Assembly: GCF_018968705.1 (NCBI RefSeq)
Contig: NZ_CP076668.1
Coordinates: forward strand, 1,798,001-1,862,000
Length of the DNA: 64,000 nt
Origin: Pseudomonas lijiangensis
Lineage (GTDB): Bacteria > Pseudomonadota > Gammaproteobacteria > Pseudomonadales > Pseudomonadaceae
Reading direction: 5' to 3'
The notes below the pieces were generated by a model, which had not been told where the DNA came from, did not search any database, and saw only the letters and a program-made list of their open reading frames with translations. The translations under genes and the position numbers were made by a program. Shown one piece after another: positions 8,961 through 17,614 of this stretch. Every line of letters starts with the position of its first letter. Position 1 is the first letter of the stretch.

Positions 8961-9287
8961 ATGATGAAAGGTGGCATGGCTGGCCTGATGAAGCAGGCCC
9001 AGCAAATGCAGGAAAAAATGGCCAAGATGCAGGAAGAGCTGGCCAACGCGGAAGTGACCGGCCAATCGGGCGCAGGCCTGGTGAGCGTGGTGATGACCGG
9101 TCGTCATGACGTCAAGCGCATCACGCTGGATGACAGCCTGATGCAGGAAGACAAGGAAGTGCTGGAAGATCTGGTGGCTGCCGCCGTCAACGACGCCGTG
9201 CGCAAGGTCGAACAGGCCAGCCAGGAAAAGACCGCCAGCATGACCGCAGGCATGCAATTGCCGCCGGGCATGAAGCTGCCTTTCTAA
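8961..9287 (+). CDS. ybaB: YbaB/EbfC family nucleoid-associated protein
   Basis: A 108-residue protein starting [17 protein letters not shown], the family signature. A Met/Gln/Glu-rich N-terminal helix is followed by a small beta sheet and a C-terminal helix, ending with a Met/Pro-rich tail. The family forms tweezer-like dimers that bind DNA; it is commonly found between dnaX and recR, as here. SD GAGGAG lies 8 bases before the ATG. Transcription probably continues from dnaX, since the gap is only 61 bases. Confidence 0.95.
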   Translation: MMKGGMAGLMKQAQQMQEKMAKMQEELANAEVTGQSGAGLVSVVMTGRHDVKRITLDDSLMQEDKEVLEDLVAAAVNDAVRKVEQASQEKTASMTAGMQLPPGMKLPF

Positions 9288-9309
9288 GGCCGGTTCTCTG
9301 CACCGATCA

Positions 9310-9338
9310 ATGCCAGGCCCAGTGCCTGGCATTTTTTT
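9310..9338 (+). terminator. Intrinsic terminator after ybaB
   Basis: A perfect 9-bp stem (ATGCCAGGC / GCCTGGCAT) with a 5-base loop is followed by seven T residues, 22 bases after the ybaB stop. Confidence 0.9.
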
Positions 9339-9361
9339 GTCCTGCCTTCAGGAGACCAGTT

Positions 9362-9452
9362 GTGGGAGGGGCCTTGGCCGCGACGACTTGTTTGAAGGCA
9401 ACACATTTTCAGCGCCTTCACACTTGGTCGTCGCGGCCAAGGCCCCTCCCAC
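9362..9452. repeat. REPIN: two REP sequences in inverted orientation
   Basis: Two 26-bp arms (9362-9387 and 9427-9452), exact reverse complements, are separated by 39 bases. The outer ends read GTGGGAGG, the GTGG type of Pseudomonas REP, with an internal GGCCTTGGCC palindrome. REPINs of this type are mobilised by RAYT transposases encoded elsewhere; none is in this window. It lies between the ybaB terminator and recR. Confidence 0.85.
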
Positions 9453-9560
9453 GGATTGTGCCCCCAGTAGCACCGGCAACAAAGCACGCTGGGTTTGGTT
9501 GACGCTCACAGCAAGGCACGGGTATAAACCGCGTCTTGTGTTTTTGTCGGACCTTTCTCC

Positions 9561-10163
9561 ATGAGCTTCAGCCCCCTGATTCGCCAACTGATCGATGCCT
9601 TTCGCGTGCTGCCGGGTGTCGGTCAGAAAACCGCTCAACGCATGGCGTTGCAGTTGCTGGAGCGGGACCGCAGCGGTGGCTCGCGCCTCGCACTGGCGTT
9701 GAGCCAGGCCATGGAAGGTGTCGGTCACTGCCGCTCCTGTCGCACCCTGACCGAAGAAGACCTGTGCCCGCAATGCGCCGATCCTCGTCGCGACGACACG
9801 CTGCTGTGCGTGGTCGAAGGGCCGACGGATGTCTATGCGGTGGAACAGACCGGCTATCGCGGCCGTTACTTCGTGCTCAAGGGCCACCTGTCGCCACTGG
9901 ACGGTCTGGGTCCTGAAGCCATTGGCATCCCGCAATTGCTGGAGCGCATCAACGAGCAGGGCACCTTCACGGAAGTGATTCTGGCCACCAACCCGACAGT
10001 GGAAGGTGAAGCCACGGCGCATTACATCGCCCAGTTGCTCAATGAAAAAGGCCTGATCGCTTCACGCATCGCCCATGGTGTGCCATTGGGTGGCGAGCTG
10101 GATCTGGTGGATGGCGGGACACTGGCGCATTCGTTTGCAGGGCGCAAGCCGATAGCCTTGTGA
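9561..10163 (+). CDS. recR: Recombination protein RecR
   Basis: A 200-residue protein with an N-terminal helix-hairpin-helix ([13 protein letters not shown]), a C4 zinc finger (C57, C60, C69, C72) and a TOPRIM domain beginning at [11 protein letters not shown] near residue 81. RecR works with RecO, and in some contexts RecF, to load RecA on SSB-coated gaps. Full length for the family. It is separated from ybaB by a terminator and a REPIN, so it probably has its own promoter. Confidence 0.97.
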   Translation: MSFSPLIRQLIDAFRVLPGVGQKTAQRMALQLLERDRSGGSRLALALSQAMEGVGHCRSCRTLTEEDLCPQCADPRRDDTLLCVVEGPTDVYAVEQTGYRGRYFVLKGHLSPLDGLGPEAIGIPQLLERINEQGTFTEVILATNPTVEGEATAHYIAQLLNEKGLIASRIAHGVPLGGELDLVDGGTLAHSFAGRKPIAL

Positions 10164-10170
10164 GGTTTTT

Positions 10171-10215
10171 TCGCGACTGAATTCGCTCCCACTGTAGGAG
10201 CGAATTCATTCGCGA
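10171..10215. repeat. REP-type inverted repeat between recR and apt
   Basis: Arms 10171-10189 and 10197-10215 match over 18 of 19 positions around a 7-base loop. The core GGAGCGAATTCATTCGCGA recurs at 17027 and 51262. It sits between two convergent genes, where it may also stop transcription. Confidence 0.8.
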
Positions 10216-10226
10216 ACAGAGGCAAA

Positions 10227-10775
10227 TTACTGCTCGTTCAGCGCAAAGCTGGTCAGGCAGAAGGTCGGGATATTCATGTCGACCAGACGCTGAGAACCGC
10301 CCAGTTCCGGCAGGTCGATGATGGCTGCGGCTTCGTGAATATGCGCGCCCATGCGGCGGATCAGGTTGGCGGCGGCGATCAGGGTGCCGCCTGTGGCGAT
10401 CAGGTCATCGAACATCACCACAGAGTCGCCATCGCACAGGCTGTCGGCATGCACTTCCAGGTAGGCTTCGCCGTATTCGGTCTGGTAGCCCTCGGACAGT
10501 ACGTCTGCCGGTAGCTTGCCCTGTTTGCGGAACAGGATCAGCGGCTTGTTCAGCTCATAGGCCACGACCGAGCCGATCAGGAAGCCACGTGCATCCATGA
10601 CGCCCACATGGCTGAAATCGGCGTCGATGTAACGCTGCACGAAGCTGTCGATCACCTGGCGGGTCGCCCTGGGTGACTGGAAGAGCGGGGTGATGTCGCG
10701 AAAGACCACGCCTGGCTTGGGGAAGTCCACGACTGGGCGAATCAGGGATTTGAAGCTTAATTCATCGAAAATCAT
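10227..10775 (-). CDS. apt: Adenine phosphoribosyltransferase
   Basis: A 182-residue purine-salvage enzyme that joins adenine and PRPP to give AMP in the cytoplasm. The PRPP-binding loop DDLIATGGT lies at 123-131, and the N-terminal [17 protein letters not shown] is the family signature. Full length. It follows anr on the same strand after a 62-base gap and converges with recR, the pseudomonad arrangement. Confidence 0.96.
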   Translation of the reverse strand: MIFDELSFKSLIRPVVDFPKPGVVFRDITPLFQSPRATRQVIDSFVQRYIDADFSHVGVMDARGFLIGSVVAYELNKPLILFRKQGKLPADVLSEGYQTEYGEAYLEVHADSLCDGDSVVMFDDLIATGGTLIAAANLIRRMGAHIHEAAAIIDLPELGGSQRLVDMNIPTFCLTSFALNEQ

Positions 10776-10837
10776 TACATAGGATCCGGGGCAAGGTTGG
10801 CCGGTAGTTTAAGCCGACCCGCCCAGGATCGCACGTT

Positions 10838-11572
10838 TCAACTTTCCATTGCCCCGCCAGCCAGGGCACAGAGCTGGATCGGGTCCAGAATATGGATCTC
10901 CTTGCCTTCGGCCGCAATCAGCTGATTCTGCTGGAAGCGGGTGAATACGCGGGACACGGTTTCCACGGCCAGACCCAGGTGATTGCCGATTTCGTTGCGG
11001 GACATGCTCAGGCGGAACTGGTTGGCCGAGAAGCCGCGTGCCCGGAAGCGGGCCGACAGGTTGATCAGGAAGGTCGCAATACGCTCGTCGGCGGTCTTTT
11101 TCGACAGCAGCAGCATCATTTGCTGGTCATCGCGGATCTCGCGGCTCATGACGCGCATCAGTTGCCGACGCAGTTGCGGGAGTTGCACGGACAGCTCGTC
11201 GAGACGCTCGAAAGGGATTTCACAGACCGACGTGGTTTCCAGAGCCTGGGCTGAAACCGGGTAAGCCTCGGAGTCCATCCCGGACATGCCGACCAGTTCG
11301 CTGGGCAGGTGGAAACCGGTGAGCTGTTCTTCACCGCCGTCACTGATATTGAAGGTTTTCAGGGCACCTGAACGTACGGCATAGACAGAGGAGAAGGTAT
11401 CGCCCTGGCGAAACAGGAATTCGCCTTTCTTCAGCGGGCGACCACGCTTGACGATTTCGTCGAGGGCATCCATGTCTTCCAGGTTCAACGACAGCGGCAG
11501 ACAGAGCGGCGCGAGGCTACAGTCCCTGCAATGGGCCTGGGTATGAGCACGCACTTTGACCGGCTCGGACAT
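10838..11572 (-). CDS. anr: Anaerobic global regulator ANR (FNR/CRP family)
   Basis: A 244-residue oxygen-sensing activator. Cysteines at about 15, 18 and 24 plus C117 match the four [4Fe-4S] ligands of FNR; a cyclic-nucleotide-like beta roll follows ([17 protein letters not shown]), then a C-terminal helix-turn-helix ([20 protein letters not shown]). Low oxygen keeps the cluster intact and allows dimer binding to TTGAT-N4-ATCAA sites. Three such sites are visible in this window (before hemN, ccoG and the outer ccoN). The ATG was preferred to a GTG one codon upstream because AAGGA is well spaced from it. Confidence 0.95.
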   Translation of the reverse strand: MSEPVKVRAHTQAHCRDCSLAPLCLPLSLNLEDMDALDEIVKRGRPLKKGEFLFRQGDTFSSVYAVRSGALKTFNISDGGEEQLTGFHLPSELVGMSGMDSEAYPVSAQALETTSVCEIPFERLDELSVQLPQLRRQLMRVMSREIRDDQQMMLLLSKKTADERIATFLINLSARFRARGFSANQFRLSMSRNEIGNHLGLAVETVSRVFTRFQQNQLIAAEGKEIHILDPIQLCALAGGAMES

Positions 11573-11723
11573 CACTTAATTCCTTGTGGGAAATCACACA
11601 TAGGTCGTAAGGGTAACTCACGCACTGTGGCTTAGACCAGTGCGCGAAGTGTTCTCGGGTATCAAGGTTGTGTCGAGTGTGTCGATAAACTTACACAGCT
11701 CTAACCTTCAGGCAGGTCTTCTC

Positions 11724-12188
11724 ATGTCGTTGTCAGGTCCGATCATCGGCTCCATCAATATTCACACGCCTGCGGTTCCAACGCCGGTCGCTCCCGTTCA
11801 GTCCGACACTGTGGTGCCTGTAAAAGAAACGAAGGGCATTGAGGTGAATCTGTCGAGCGCGGGCAAGGCTGCGGCGTCTTCGTCGTCGAAAAACTCGGAT
11901 ATCGAACAGAGCGGTCTTCCGGAATCGGTCCAGAAAATTCTCAAGGCCATTCGCGAACTGCAAAAGAAAATCGCGGAGACCATGGAGAAGATCCAGGAAG
12001 TGCTCAACGACAAGACGCTGAGTTACGACGAACGTCAGACCCGTGCCACTGCACTGCAAACGGTGCTGGGCATGTTGCAGCGGCAGGTGAGCAATTCCAC
12101 CGCTGACATGGCCACCCTCATGAACCAGCTGCAGGCCAGCGATGCCGACAAGGTCAAGGCCGGGATTCTGGTCATGGCCAAGATGTAA
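11724..12188 (+). CDS. Hypothetical coiled-coil protein
   Basis: A 154-residue protein of unknown function. The N-terminal 75 residues are Pro/Ser/Val-rich and look disordered; residues about 80-115 (VQKILKAIRELQKKIAETMEKIQEV) form a clear heptad coiled coil, followed by a second helical segment ending LVMAKM. There is no signal peptide or membrane segment. It is transcribed divergently from anr and converges with hemN. The start was set at MSLSGPIIGS; the upstream 28 codons look non-conserved. Not recognised beyond pseudomonad hypothetical proteins. Confidence 0.7.
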   Translation: MSLSGPIIGSINIHTPAVPTPVAPVQSDTVVPVKETKGIEVNLSSAGKAAASSSSKNSDIEQSGLPESVQKILKAIRELQKKIAETMEKIQEVLNDKTLSYDERQTRATALQTVLGMLQRQVSNSTADMATLMNQLQASDADKVKAGILVMAKM

Positions 12189-12192
12189 GCGT

Positions 12193-13575
12193 TCATATCA
12201 CCCGCGAAAACCGCTGGCGGTTCTGCTGGTTCAGATAACCATCGAACACCATGCACACCGAACGCACCAGCAGACGACCGGCAGGCAGGACATTGATGCC
12301 GGTTGCGGTCAGCTCGATCAGCCCGTCCTGGGCCATTTCGGTCAGTTGCGGCCAAAGCCCCTCGAAATAACCTCTGAAATCGATGTTGAAGGCGTGTTCG
12401 ATCTCGTTGAAGTCGAGGTCGAAATGGCAGATCAACTGCTGGATCACGGCGCGTCTGATCCGGTCGTCCTCTATGCAGACCAGCCCTCGCTTGGTTGCCA
12501 GTTGATCGCTGGCCAGCAGCCCTTGATAGTCGTTCAGGTCGCTGCTGTTCTGGCAGTACAGGTCGCCGATCTGACTGATCGCCGATACGCCCAGGCCAAT
12601 CAGGTCGCAATGGCCGTGGGTGGTGTAGCCCTGGAAATTGCGCTGCAGGGTCAGTTCTTCCTGGGCAACGGCCAGTTCATCATCGGGCAGGGCGAAGTGG
12701 TCCATGCCGATGTAGCGATAACCGGCCTTGGTCAGTTGCTCGATGGTGCGCTCCAGCATCAGCAGTTTGGTTTCCGGGCTGGGCAGGTCGGCGTTGTCGA
12801 TGCGCCGTTGGGGCATGAAACGTTCGGGCAAGTGGGCGTAGTTGAACACCGACAGGCGATCGGGTTGCAGGCTGATGATCTCGTTGACGGTATGGGTGAA
12901 GGCGTCGAGGGTCTGTTTGGGCAGCCCGTAGATCAGGTCGATGTTCACCGAGCGAAATTGCAGCGTGCGTGCGGCTTCGACGATGGCGCGGGTTTCTTCC
13001 AGGCTTTGCAGACGATTGACGGCGCGCTGGACGGCCGGGTCCAGGTCCTGCACTCCCAGGCTGACACGGTTGAAGCCCAGTTCGCGCAACAGGCCCATGG
13101 TGGACCAGTCGGCTTCCCGAGGGTCGATTTCAATGCCGTAGTCGCCTGAGTCGTCATCGAGCAGGTTGAAGTGGGTACGCAGTTTCGTCATCAACTGGCG
13201 CAGTTCGTCGTGGCTGAGGAAGGTCGGCGTACCGCCACCAAAATGCAGTTGCTCGACGACCTGGCCCGGCGCGAGATGGCTGGCCAGCATCTGGATTTCC
13301 TGTTCGAGCCGTTGCAAGTAGGCCTGGGCACGACCGCGATCCTTGGTGACCACTTTATTGCAGGCGCAGTAGTAACAAATGTTCGCGCAGAACGGGATAT
13401 GAACGTACAGCGACAAGGGCCGCACGGCTTTGCGGCTGTCACGCAGGGCGTGAAGCAGGTCGAAGGCGCCGACTTGTGTGTGAAATTGCACTGCGGTCGG
13501 GTAGGACGTGTAGCGCGGTCCTGCCAGGTCGTAGCGGCGGATCAGATCTGAGTCCCAACGAATGGCGTCGAGCAT
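12193..13575 (-). CDS. hemN: Oxygen-independent coproporphyrinogen III oxidase
   Basis: A 460-residue radical SAM enzyme that decarboxylates coproporphyrinogen III to protoporphyrinogen IX without oxygen. The [4Fe-4S] ligands form CxxxCxxC (C63, C67, C70) with the extra Cys 72 typical of true HemN, and GGGTPTFL marks SAM binding. It supplies heme for the cbb3 oxidases when oxygen is scarce. A near-consensus ANR box 65 bases upstream supports anaerobic induction. Confidence 0.96.
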   Translation of the reverse strand: MLDAIRWDSDLIRRYDLAGPRYTSYPTAVQFHTQVGAFDLLHALRDSRKAVRPLSLYVHIPFCANICYYCACNKVVTKDRGRAQAYLQRLEQEIQMLASHLAPGQVVEQLHFGGGTPTFLSHDELRQLMTKLRTHFNLLDDDSGDYGIEIDPREADWSTMGLLRELGFNRVSLGVQDLDPAVQRAVNRLQSLEETRAIVEAARTLQFRSVNIDLIYGLPKQTLDAFTHTVNEIISLQPDRLSVFNYAHLPERFMPQRRIDNADLPSPETKLLMLERTIEQLTKAGYRYIGMDHFALPDDELAVAQEELTLQRNFQGYTTHGHCDLIGLGVSAISQIGDLYCQNSSDLNDYQGLLASDQLATKRGLVCIEDDRIRRAVIQQLICHFDLDFNEIEHAFNIDFRGYFEGLWPQLTEMAQDGLIELTATGINVLPAGRLLVRSVCMVFDGYLNQQNRQRFSRVI

Positions 13576-13639
13576 GCGGGCATTCCCCCGGATAGGCTGG
13601 CAATGCGAGTGAGTCTACGGAGCTGTCTGTGAGCGGGTG

Positions 13640-13653
13640 TTGATGTGCGTCAA
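13640..13653 (-). promoter_or_regulatory. ANR box upstream of hemN
   Basis: TTGATGTGCGTCAA matches 9 of 10 defined positions of the FNR/ANR consensus TTGAT-N4-ATCAA. Its centre is about 71 bases from the hemN start, so a -41.5 position would give a leader of about 30 bases. Confidence 0.75.
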
Positions 13654-13681
13654 ATACGCGCGCAGGGTCTTTGTGTGCAGC

Positions 13682-14365
13682 TCAGTGTCCCATGAGCCAG
13701 TGCTGATGCGGACCGGGCAGGGTCCACAGGCCGAACAGGATCACCAGCAGGCCACCAGCCATGCGGATGCCGCGTTTGCGCAATAAGGCTGTGGTGCGCT
13801 CGGCGGCCAGCCCGGTGGCGAGCAGCACGGGCCAGGTGCCCAGGCCGAAAGCGAGCATGAGCAAGGCGCTGTTCATTGCATTGCCCTGGCTGGCCGCCCA
13901 CAGCAAGGTGCTATAGACCAGCCCGCACGGCAGCCAGCCCCAGAGCGCGCCCAGCAACAAGGCCCGCGGCAGGCTCGATACCGGCAAGAGGCGGTTTGCA
14001 ACGGGCTGGATATGTCGCCAGAGGACGCGCCCCAGGCTTTCGATGCGGGTCAGGCCGCTCCACCAGCCTGCGAGATACAGGCCCATGGCAATCAGCAGCA
14101 GGGCGGCGATGACGCGCATCGCCATGGCCAGCGGGCTGTTGGCCACGGCCCAGCCTGCCAGCCCGAGCAACAGGCCGGCGCAGGCATAGCTGAAGATGCG
14201 TCCCAGGTTGTAGGCCAGCAGCAGGCGAAAGCGGCGGCTGCGTTGTTCCTTGGGAATAGCCAGGGTCAAGGCGCCCATCAGGCCACCACACATGCCCAGG
14301 CAATGACCGCCGCCCAACAGGCCGAGAATCAAAGCGGACAGCAACAGGGGAACGAGTTCAGGCAT
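13682..14365 (-). CDS. TauE/SafE-like (DsbD-type) membrane protein of the cbb3 assembly cluster
   Basis: A 227-residue polytopic membrane protein with about six hydrophobic segments. The first carries the motif GHCLGMCGG, whose Cys and Met residues would suit copper or thiol handling and which typifies the UreH/DsbD-like family (PF13386) found next to ccoS in many proteobacteria. Its start overlaps the ccoS stop by eight bases, implying translational coupling and a role in cbb3 oxidase maturation. The exact function is not established from the sequence. Confidence 0.8.
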   Translation of the reverse strand: MPELVPLLLSALILGLLGGGHCLGMCGGLMGALTLAIPKEQRSRRFRLLLAYNLGRIFSYACAGLLLGLAGWAVANSPLAMAMRVIAALLLIAMGLYLAGWWSGLTRIESLGRVLWRHIQPVANRLLPVSSLPRALLLGALWGWLPCGLVYSTLLWAASQGNAMNSALLMLAFGLGTWPVLLATGLAAERTTALLRKRGIRMAGGLLVILFGLWTLPGPHQHWLMGH

Positions 14366-14579
14366 CAGGCTTTGTCTCGTCCTGCTTCAACGGCGTGCTC
14401 TTGCGCACGGCTTCATTCTGGGCGGCCTGGTGGTTGGGGTCCTGGTCGTCGAACAGAATGCTGTGGGCCGGACCTTCCATGTCGTCGTATTGCCCGCTGT
14501 CCACCGCCCAGAAAAACACATAGATCGCGATGGCGACCAGCAGCAGCGCGGCGGGGATCATGATGTAGAGCGCGGGCAT
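14358..14579 (-). CDS. ccoS: Cbb3 oxidase maturation protein CcoS
   Basis: A 73-residue protein with one N-terminal membrane helix (MPALYIMIPAALLLVAIAIY) followed by an FFWAVDSGQYDDMEGPAHSILFDD region, the CcoS signature. It is needed for insertion of heme and copper cofactors into cbb3 oxidase in studied bacteria. Its start lies inside the end of ccoI (22-base overlap) and its end overlaps the next gene, so it is translationally coupled on both sides. Confidence 0.93.
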   Translation of the reverse strand: MPALYIMIPAALLLVAIAIYVFFWAVDSGQYDDMEGPAHSILFDDQDPNHQAAQNEAVRKSTPLKQDETKPDA

Positions 14580-17023
14580 AAAGCCTCCGGAACCGGCTGT
14601 CGAATGACGGACGCAGGCGCCTTGGTAGTGGGCAGACGGGTCAGGCGCAAGGCGTTGAGCACAACCGTCAGTGAACTGATGGACATGCCGACCGCCGCCC
14701 AGACAGGTGTGATCCAGCCCAGCGCCGCGAACGGCAGCATGAGGCCATTGTACAGCCCGGCCCACAGGAGGTTTTCGATAATCACCCGGCGAGTGCGCCG
14801 CGCCAGGCTGAAGGCTTGCACCAGTGCCTGCAAGCGATTGGACAGCAGCACCGCATCCGCGCTGGTTTTCGCCAGGTCCGTAGCTGAACCCATGGCGATG
14901 CTGATATCGGCCGCTGCCAGCACCGGCACGTCATTGACGCCATCGCCCAGCATCAGCACCTTGCGGCCCTGGGCATGCAGTTGTTGCAGCATCGCCAGTT
15001 TGTCGTCTGGGCGCAGGCCGCCATGGGCTTCGTCGATGCCCAGTTCGGCGGCAACGCTGGCGACCATGGGCGAGGTGTCGCCGGACAGCAGCAGGGTTTT
15101 CCAGCCCCGTGTCTTGCAGGCCTGCACAAGTTCGTTGGCATCCTCGCGCAGGCGGTCATCCAGAACCAGCCATGCCAGTGGCGAACGGGTATCGCCCAGC
15201 AGCAACCATTGGCCCGCTTCATCGGGCATGGCCGGAATCTCGCTGGCGCTCAGTTCGCAGACAAAACCTGGCTGACCGATGCGCAGGCGATGGCTGCCCA
15301 CGATGCCTTCCAGGCCAAGGCCCGGTGTGCTGTGAACCTCTTCTGCAGCAAGCGGTGCGCGACCGAAGGCCCGGGCGATGGGGTGTTCCGAACGGTTTTC
15401 CAGGGCCGCGGCCAGACTCAGACAGGTGTCGGCATCCAGTTCGCCAAGGGGGTGGATGCTGCGCAGGGTGAGTCGGCCTTCGGTCAGGGTGCCGGTCTTG
15501 TCGAAAATCACCGTGTCGATCTGGTTCAGGCCTTCGAGCACATGACCGCGGGTCAGCAGCAGGCCGAGTTTGTGTAAGGTGCCGGTGGCGGCGGTCAGGG
15601 CGGTCGGGGTTGCCAGTGACAGGGCGCAGGGGCAGGTGGCGACCAGCATCGCCAGGACAATCCAGAAGGCGCGGGCCGAATCGATCTGCCACCAGCACAG
15701 GCCGATGACGGCAGCGGCGATCAGCGACCCCAGCAGGAACCATTGCGCTGCGCGGTCGGCGATTTCCGCCAGCCGGGGTTTTTCCGTCTGTGCGCGTTCC
15801 AGCAGGCGCACGATGGCCGAGAGGCGGGTTTCATGGCCCAGCGCCTGGACATGGATTGTGAGCGGGCCTTCGACATTGAGCGTACCGGCGGTCACGCTGT
15901 CGCCTGTGCGTCTCTGTTGCGGCAGGTATTCGCCGGTCAGCAGCGATTCATCGACGCTGGACTGGCCTTCCAGCACCTTGCCGTCGGCCGGGATGACGGC
16001 ACCGGGATGCACCAGAATCCGGTCGTTCAGACGCAATTCGCTGAGCAGGATGCGTTGGGGCTGGCCGTCATCGTCCAGGCGCAGGCACGAGGCGGGTAGC
16101 AGGTTGACCAGTTGCGCGGTGGCAGCGGCGGTGCGTTCTCGTGCGCGACGCTCCAGATAACGACCCGCCAGCAGAAACAGCGCAAACATGCCCGCCGCAT
16201 CGAAATACAGCTCGCCAGTGCCGGTGATGGCGGTCCAGATGCCGGCCAGATAAGCGCCGCCGATCGCCAGCGACACGGAAACATCCATGGTCAGGTGACG
16301 GGTGCGCAGGTCGCGCATGGCCCCCCGAAAGAAGGGCGCGCAACTGTAGAAAATGATGGGCGTGGTCAGGAACAGCGCGACCCAGCGCAGGATGGTATGC
16401 ATCTCGGGGCTGAGGTCGATATTGAATTCCGGCCATGTGGCCATGGTCGCCATCATCGCCTGGAACCACAGCAGCCCCGCTACACCCAGTTGACGCAAGG
16501 CCAGACGGTTTTCCCTGGCCAGTTGCTCGGTGGCGCGATCAGGCTGGTAAGGGTGAGCGGCGTAGCCGATGTTGCGCAGTTCGTTCAGTAGCTGGCTCAG
16601 TGGCAACTGGCTGTCAGCCCAGCGCACATGCAGGCGATGGCTGGACAGATTGAGCTGTGCCTCGGCGACGGCCGGCAGGCTGCGCAGATGACGTTCGATC
16701 AACCAGCCACAGGCTGCGCAACTGATGCCTTCCATCAGCAGTGTGGTTTCGGACAGTTCGCCTTCATGGCGCACGAAGGGTGCCTGCACATCGGGGCGGT
16801 CATACAGTGCCAGTTCATCCGCCAGTTGCGCGGGAAGGCTCTCGGGGTTGACCGAGGTTTCGCTACGGTGGCTGTAGTAACTTTCCAGCCCGCCCGCGAC
16901 GATGGCCTGGGCCACGGCCTGACAGCCCGGGCAGCACAGCTCGCGGGTTTCCCCGAGCACGACGGCGGTGAAGCGGCTGCCCGATGGAACGGGCAGGGCG
17001 CAGTGGTAGCAGGGGATGGTCAT
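14558..17023 (-). CDS. ccoI: Copper-translocating P-type ATPase for cbb3 oxidase (CcoI/FixI)
   Basis: An 821-residue P1B ATPase. The N-terminus has extra cysteines (C5, C8, C30, C31, C34), then an HMA domain with GISCAACGW (C102, C105). Further on come the CPC membrane motif in ATCPCAL, the phosphorylation site DKTGTLTEG, and the hinge GDGVNDVPVL. CcoI exports copper to the periplasmic side for assembly of the CuB centre of cbb3 oxidase. It lies between ccoH and ccoS in the fixGHIS order. A single REP copy separates it from ccoH. Confidence 0.96.
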   Translation of the reverse strand: MTIPCYHCALPVPSGSRFTAVVLGETRELCCPGCQAVAQAIVAGGLESYYSHRSETSVNPESLPAQLADELALYDRPDVQAPFVRHEGELSETTLLMEGISCAACGWLIERHLRSLPAVAEAQLNLSSHRLHVRWADSQLPLSQLLNELRNIGYAAHPYQPDRATEQLARENRLALRQLGVAGLLWFQAMMATMATWPEFNIDLSPEMHTILRWVALFLTTPIIFYSCAPFFRGAMRDLRTRHLTMDVSVSLAIGGAYLAGIWTAITGTGELYFDAAGMFALFLLAGRYLERRARERTAAATAQLVNLLPASCLRLDDDGQPQRILLSELRLNDRILVHPGAVIPADGKVLEGQSSVDESLLTGEYLPQQRRTGDSVTAGTLNVEGPLTIHVQALGHETRLSAIVRLLERAQTEKPRLAEIADRAAQWFLLGSLIAAAVIGLCWWQIDSARAFWIVLAMLVATCPCALSLATPTALTAATGTLHKLGLLLTRGHVLEGLNQIDTVIFDKTGTLTEGRLTLRSIHPLGELDADTCLSLAAALENRSEHPIARAFGRAPLAAEEVHSTPGLGLEGIVGSHRLRIGQPGFVCELSASEIPAMPDEAGQWLLLGDTRSPLAWLVLDDRLREDANELVQACKTRGWKTLLLSGDTSPMVASVAAELGIDEAHGGLRPDDKLAMLQQLHAQGRKVLMLGDGVNDVPVLAAADISIAMGSATDLAKTSADAVLLSNRLQALVQAFSLARRTRRVIIENLLWAGLYNGLMLPFAALGWITPVWAAVGMSISSLTVVLNALRLTRLPTTKAPASVIRQPVPEALCPRSTS

Positions 17024-17026
17024 GTT

Positions 17027-17046
17027 GGAGCGAATTCATTCGCGAA
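17027..17046 (+). repeat. Single REP sequence between ccoH and ccoI
   Basis: GGAGCGAATTCATTCGCGAA, the same core as at 10197 and 51264, occurs as one copy within the 51-base ccoH-ccoI gap, starting a few bases upstream of the ccoI ATG. Confidence 0.75.
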
Positions 17047-17074
17047 CAGGCGGATCACCGCTCTATCTGCCACC

Positions 17075-17602
17075 TCAATTCTTCCCTTGCAACGGTTCAT
17101 CACCCAGGTTCAGCGATGCCGTATGGTTGACCTGTTCTTCTTCGAACAGACGCCAGGTCTGCCCGTTTTCGGTGCCCAGCAGTTCGACGAAGCGACGGCC
17201 TTCGATCCTGTCCTGCAACTGGCCGATGTATCGACCGGCTTCGGTGGGGCTGCGGGTCAGGAAGATACGGCGGTCCTTGTCCGGCTGGGTCGGGGAGATC
17301 AGGTTCAGTTCCAGGCGCTCGGGCTGGCTGTTGCCGCTCAGGTGCAGTTCGGCTTCGCCGGTCAGGTCGTCCAGATGGATGCTGGCGCGCACCTTGAGGG
17401 TCTGGGCCAGCAGTTCGCGGTTGAGCGAGCGATTGATGCCTTTGCCGGCTTCGTAATAATTGTCGTTGACCAGATTGTCCGGGTTATTCACGGCAATAGT
17501 CACCATGGACAGGCTCAGTGTCACCGAGCAGGCCAGGATGCCGATGATGATCCATGGCCAACGGTGCCTGTACCAAGGACTTGAAGCGAGTGCGACTGAC
17601 AT
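17075..17602 (-). CDS. ccoH: FixH/CcoH family protein
   Basis: A 175-residue protein with one N-terminal membrane helix (WPWIIIGILACSVTLSLSMVTIAV) followed by NNPDNLVNDNYYEAGKGIN, the FixH signature, and a periplasmic beta-rich domain. CcoH associates with the cbb3 oxidase and is required for its stability in studied species. It starts 12 bases after the ccoG stop and precedes ccoI, the standard order. Confidence 0.93.
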   Translation of the reverse strand: MSVALASSPWYRHRWPWIIIGILACSVTLSLSMVTIAVNNPDNLVNDNYYEAGKGINRSLNRELLAQTLKVRASIHLDDLTGEAELHLSGNSQPERLELNLISPTQPDKDRRIFLTRSPTEAGRYIGQLQDRIEGRRFVELLGTENGQTWRLFEEEQVNHTASLNLGDEPLQGKN

Positions 17603-17614
17603 GGCGGGTGTCCC

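Noticed and set aside
12142..13149. 335-codon rightward open frame
   Set aside because: Antisense shadow of hemN; high-GC third positions create long opposite frames.
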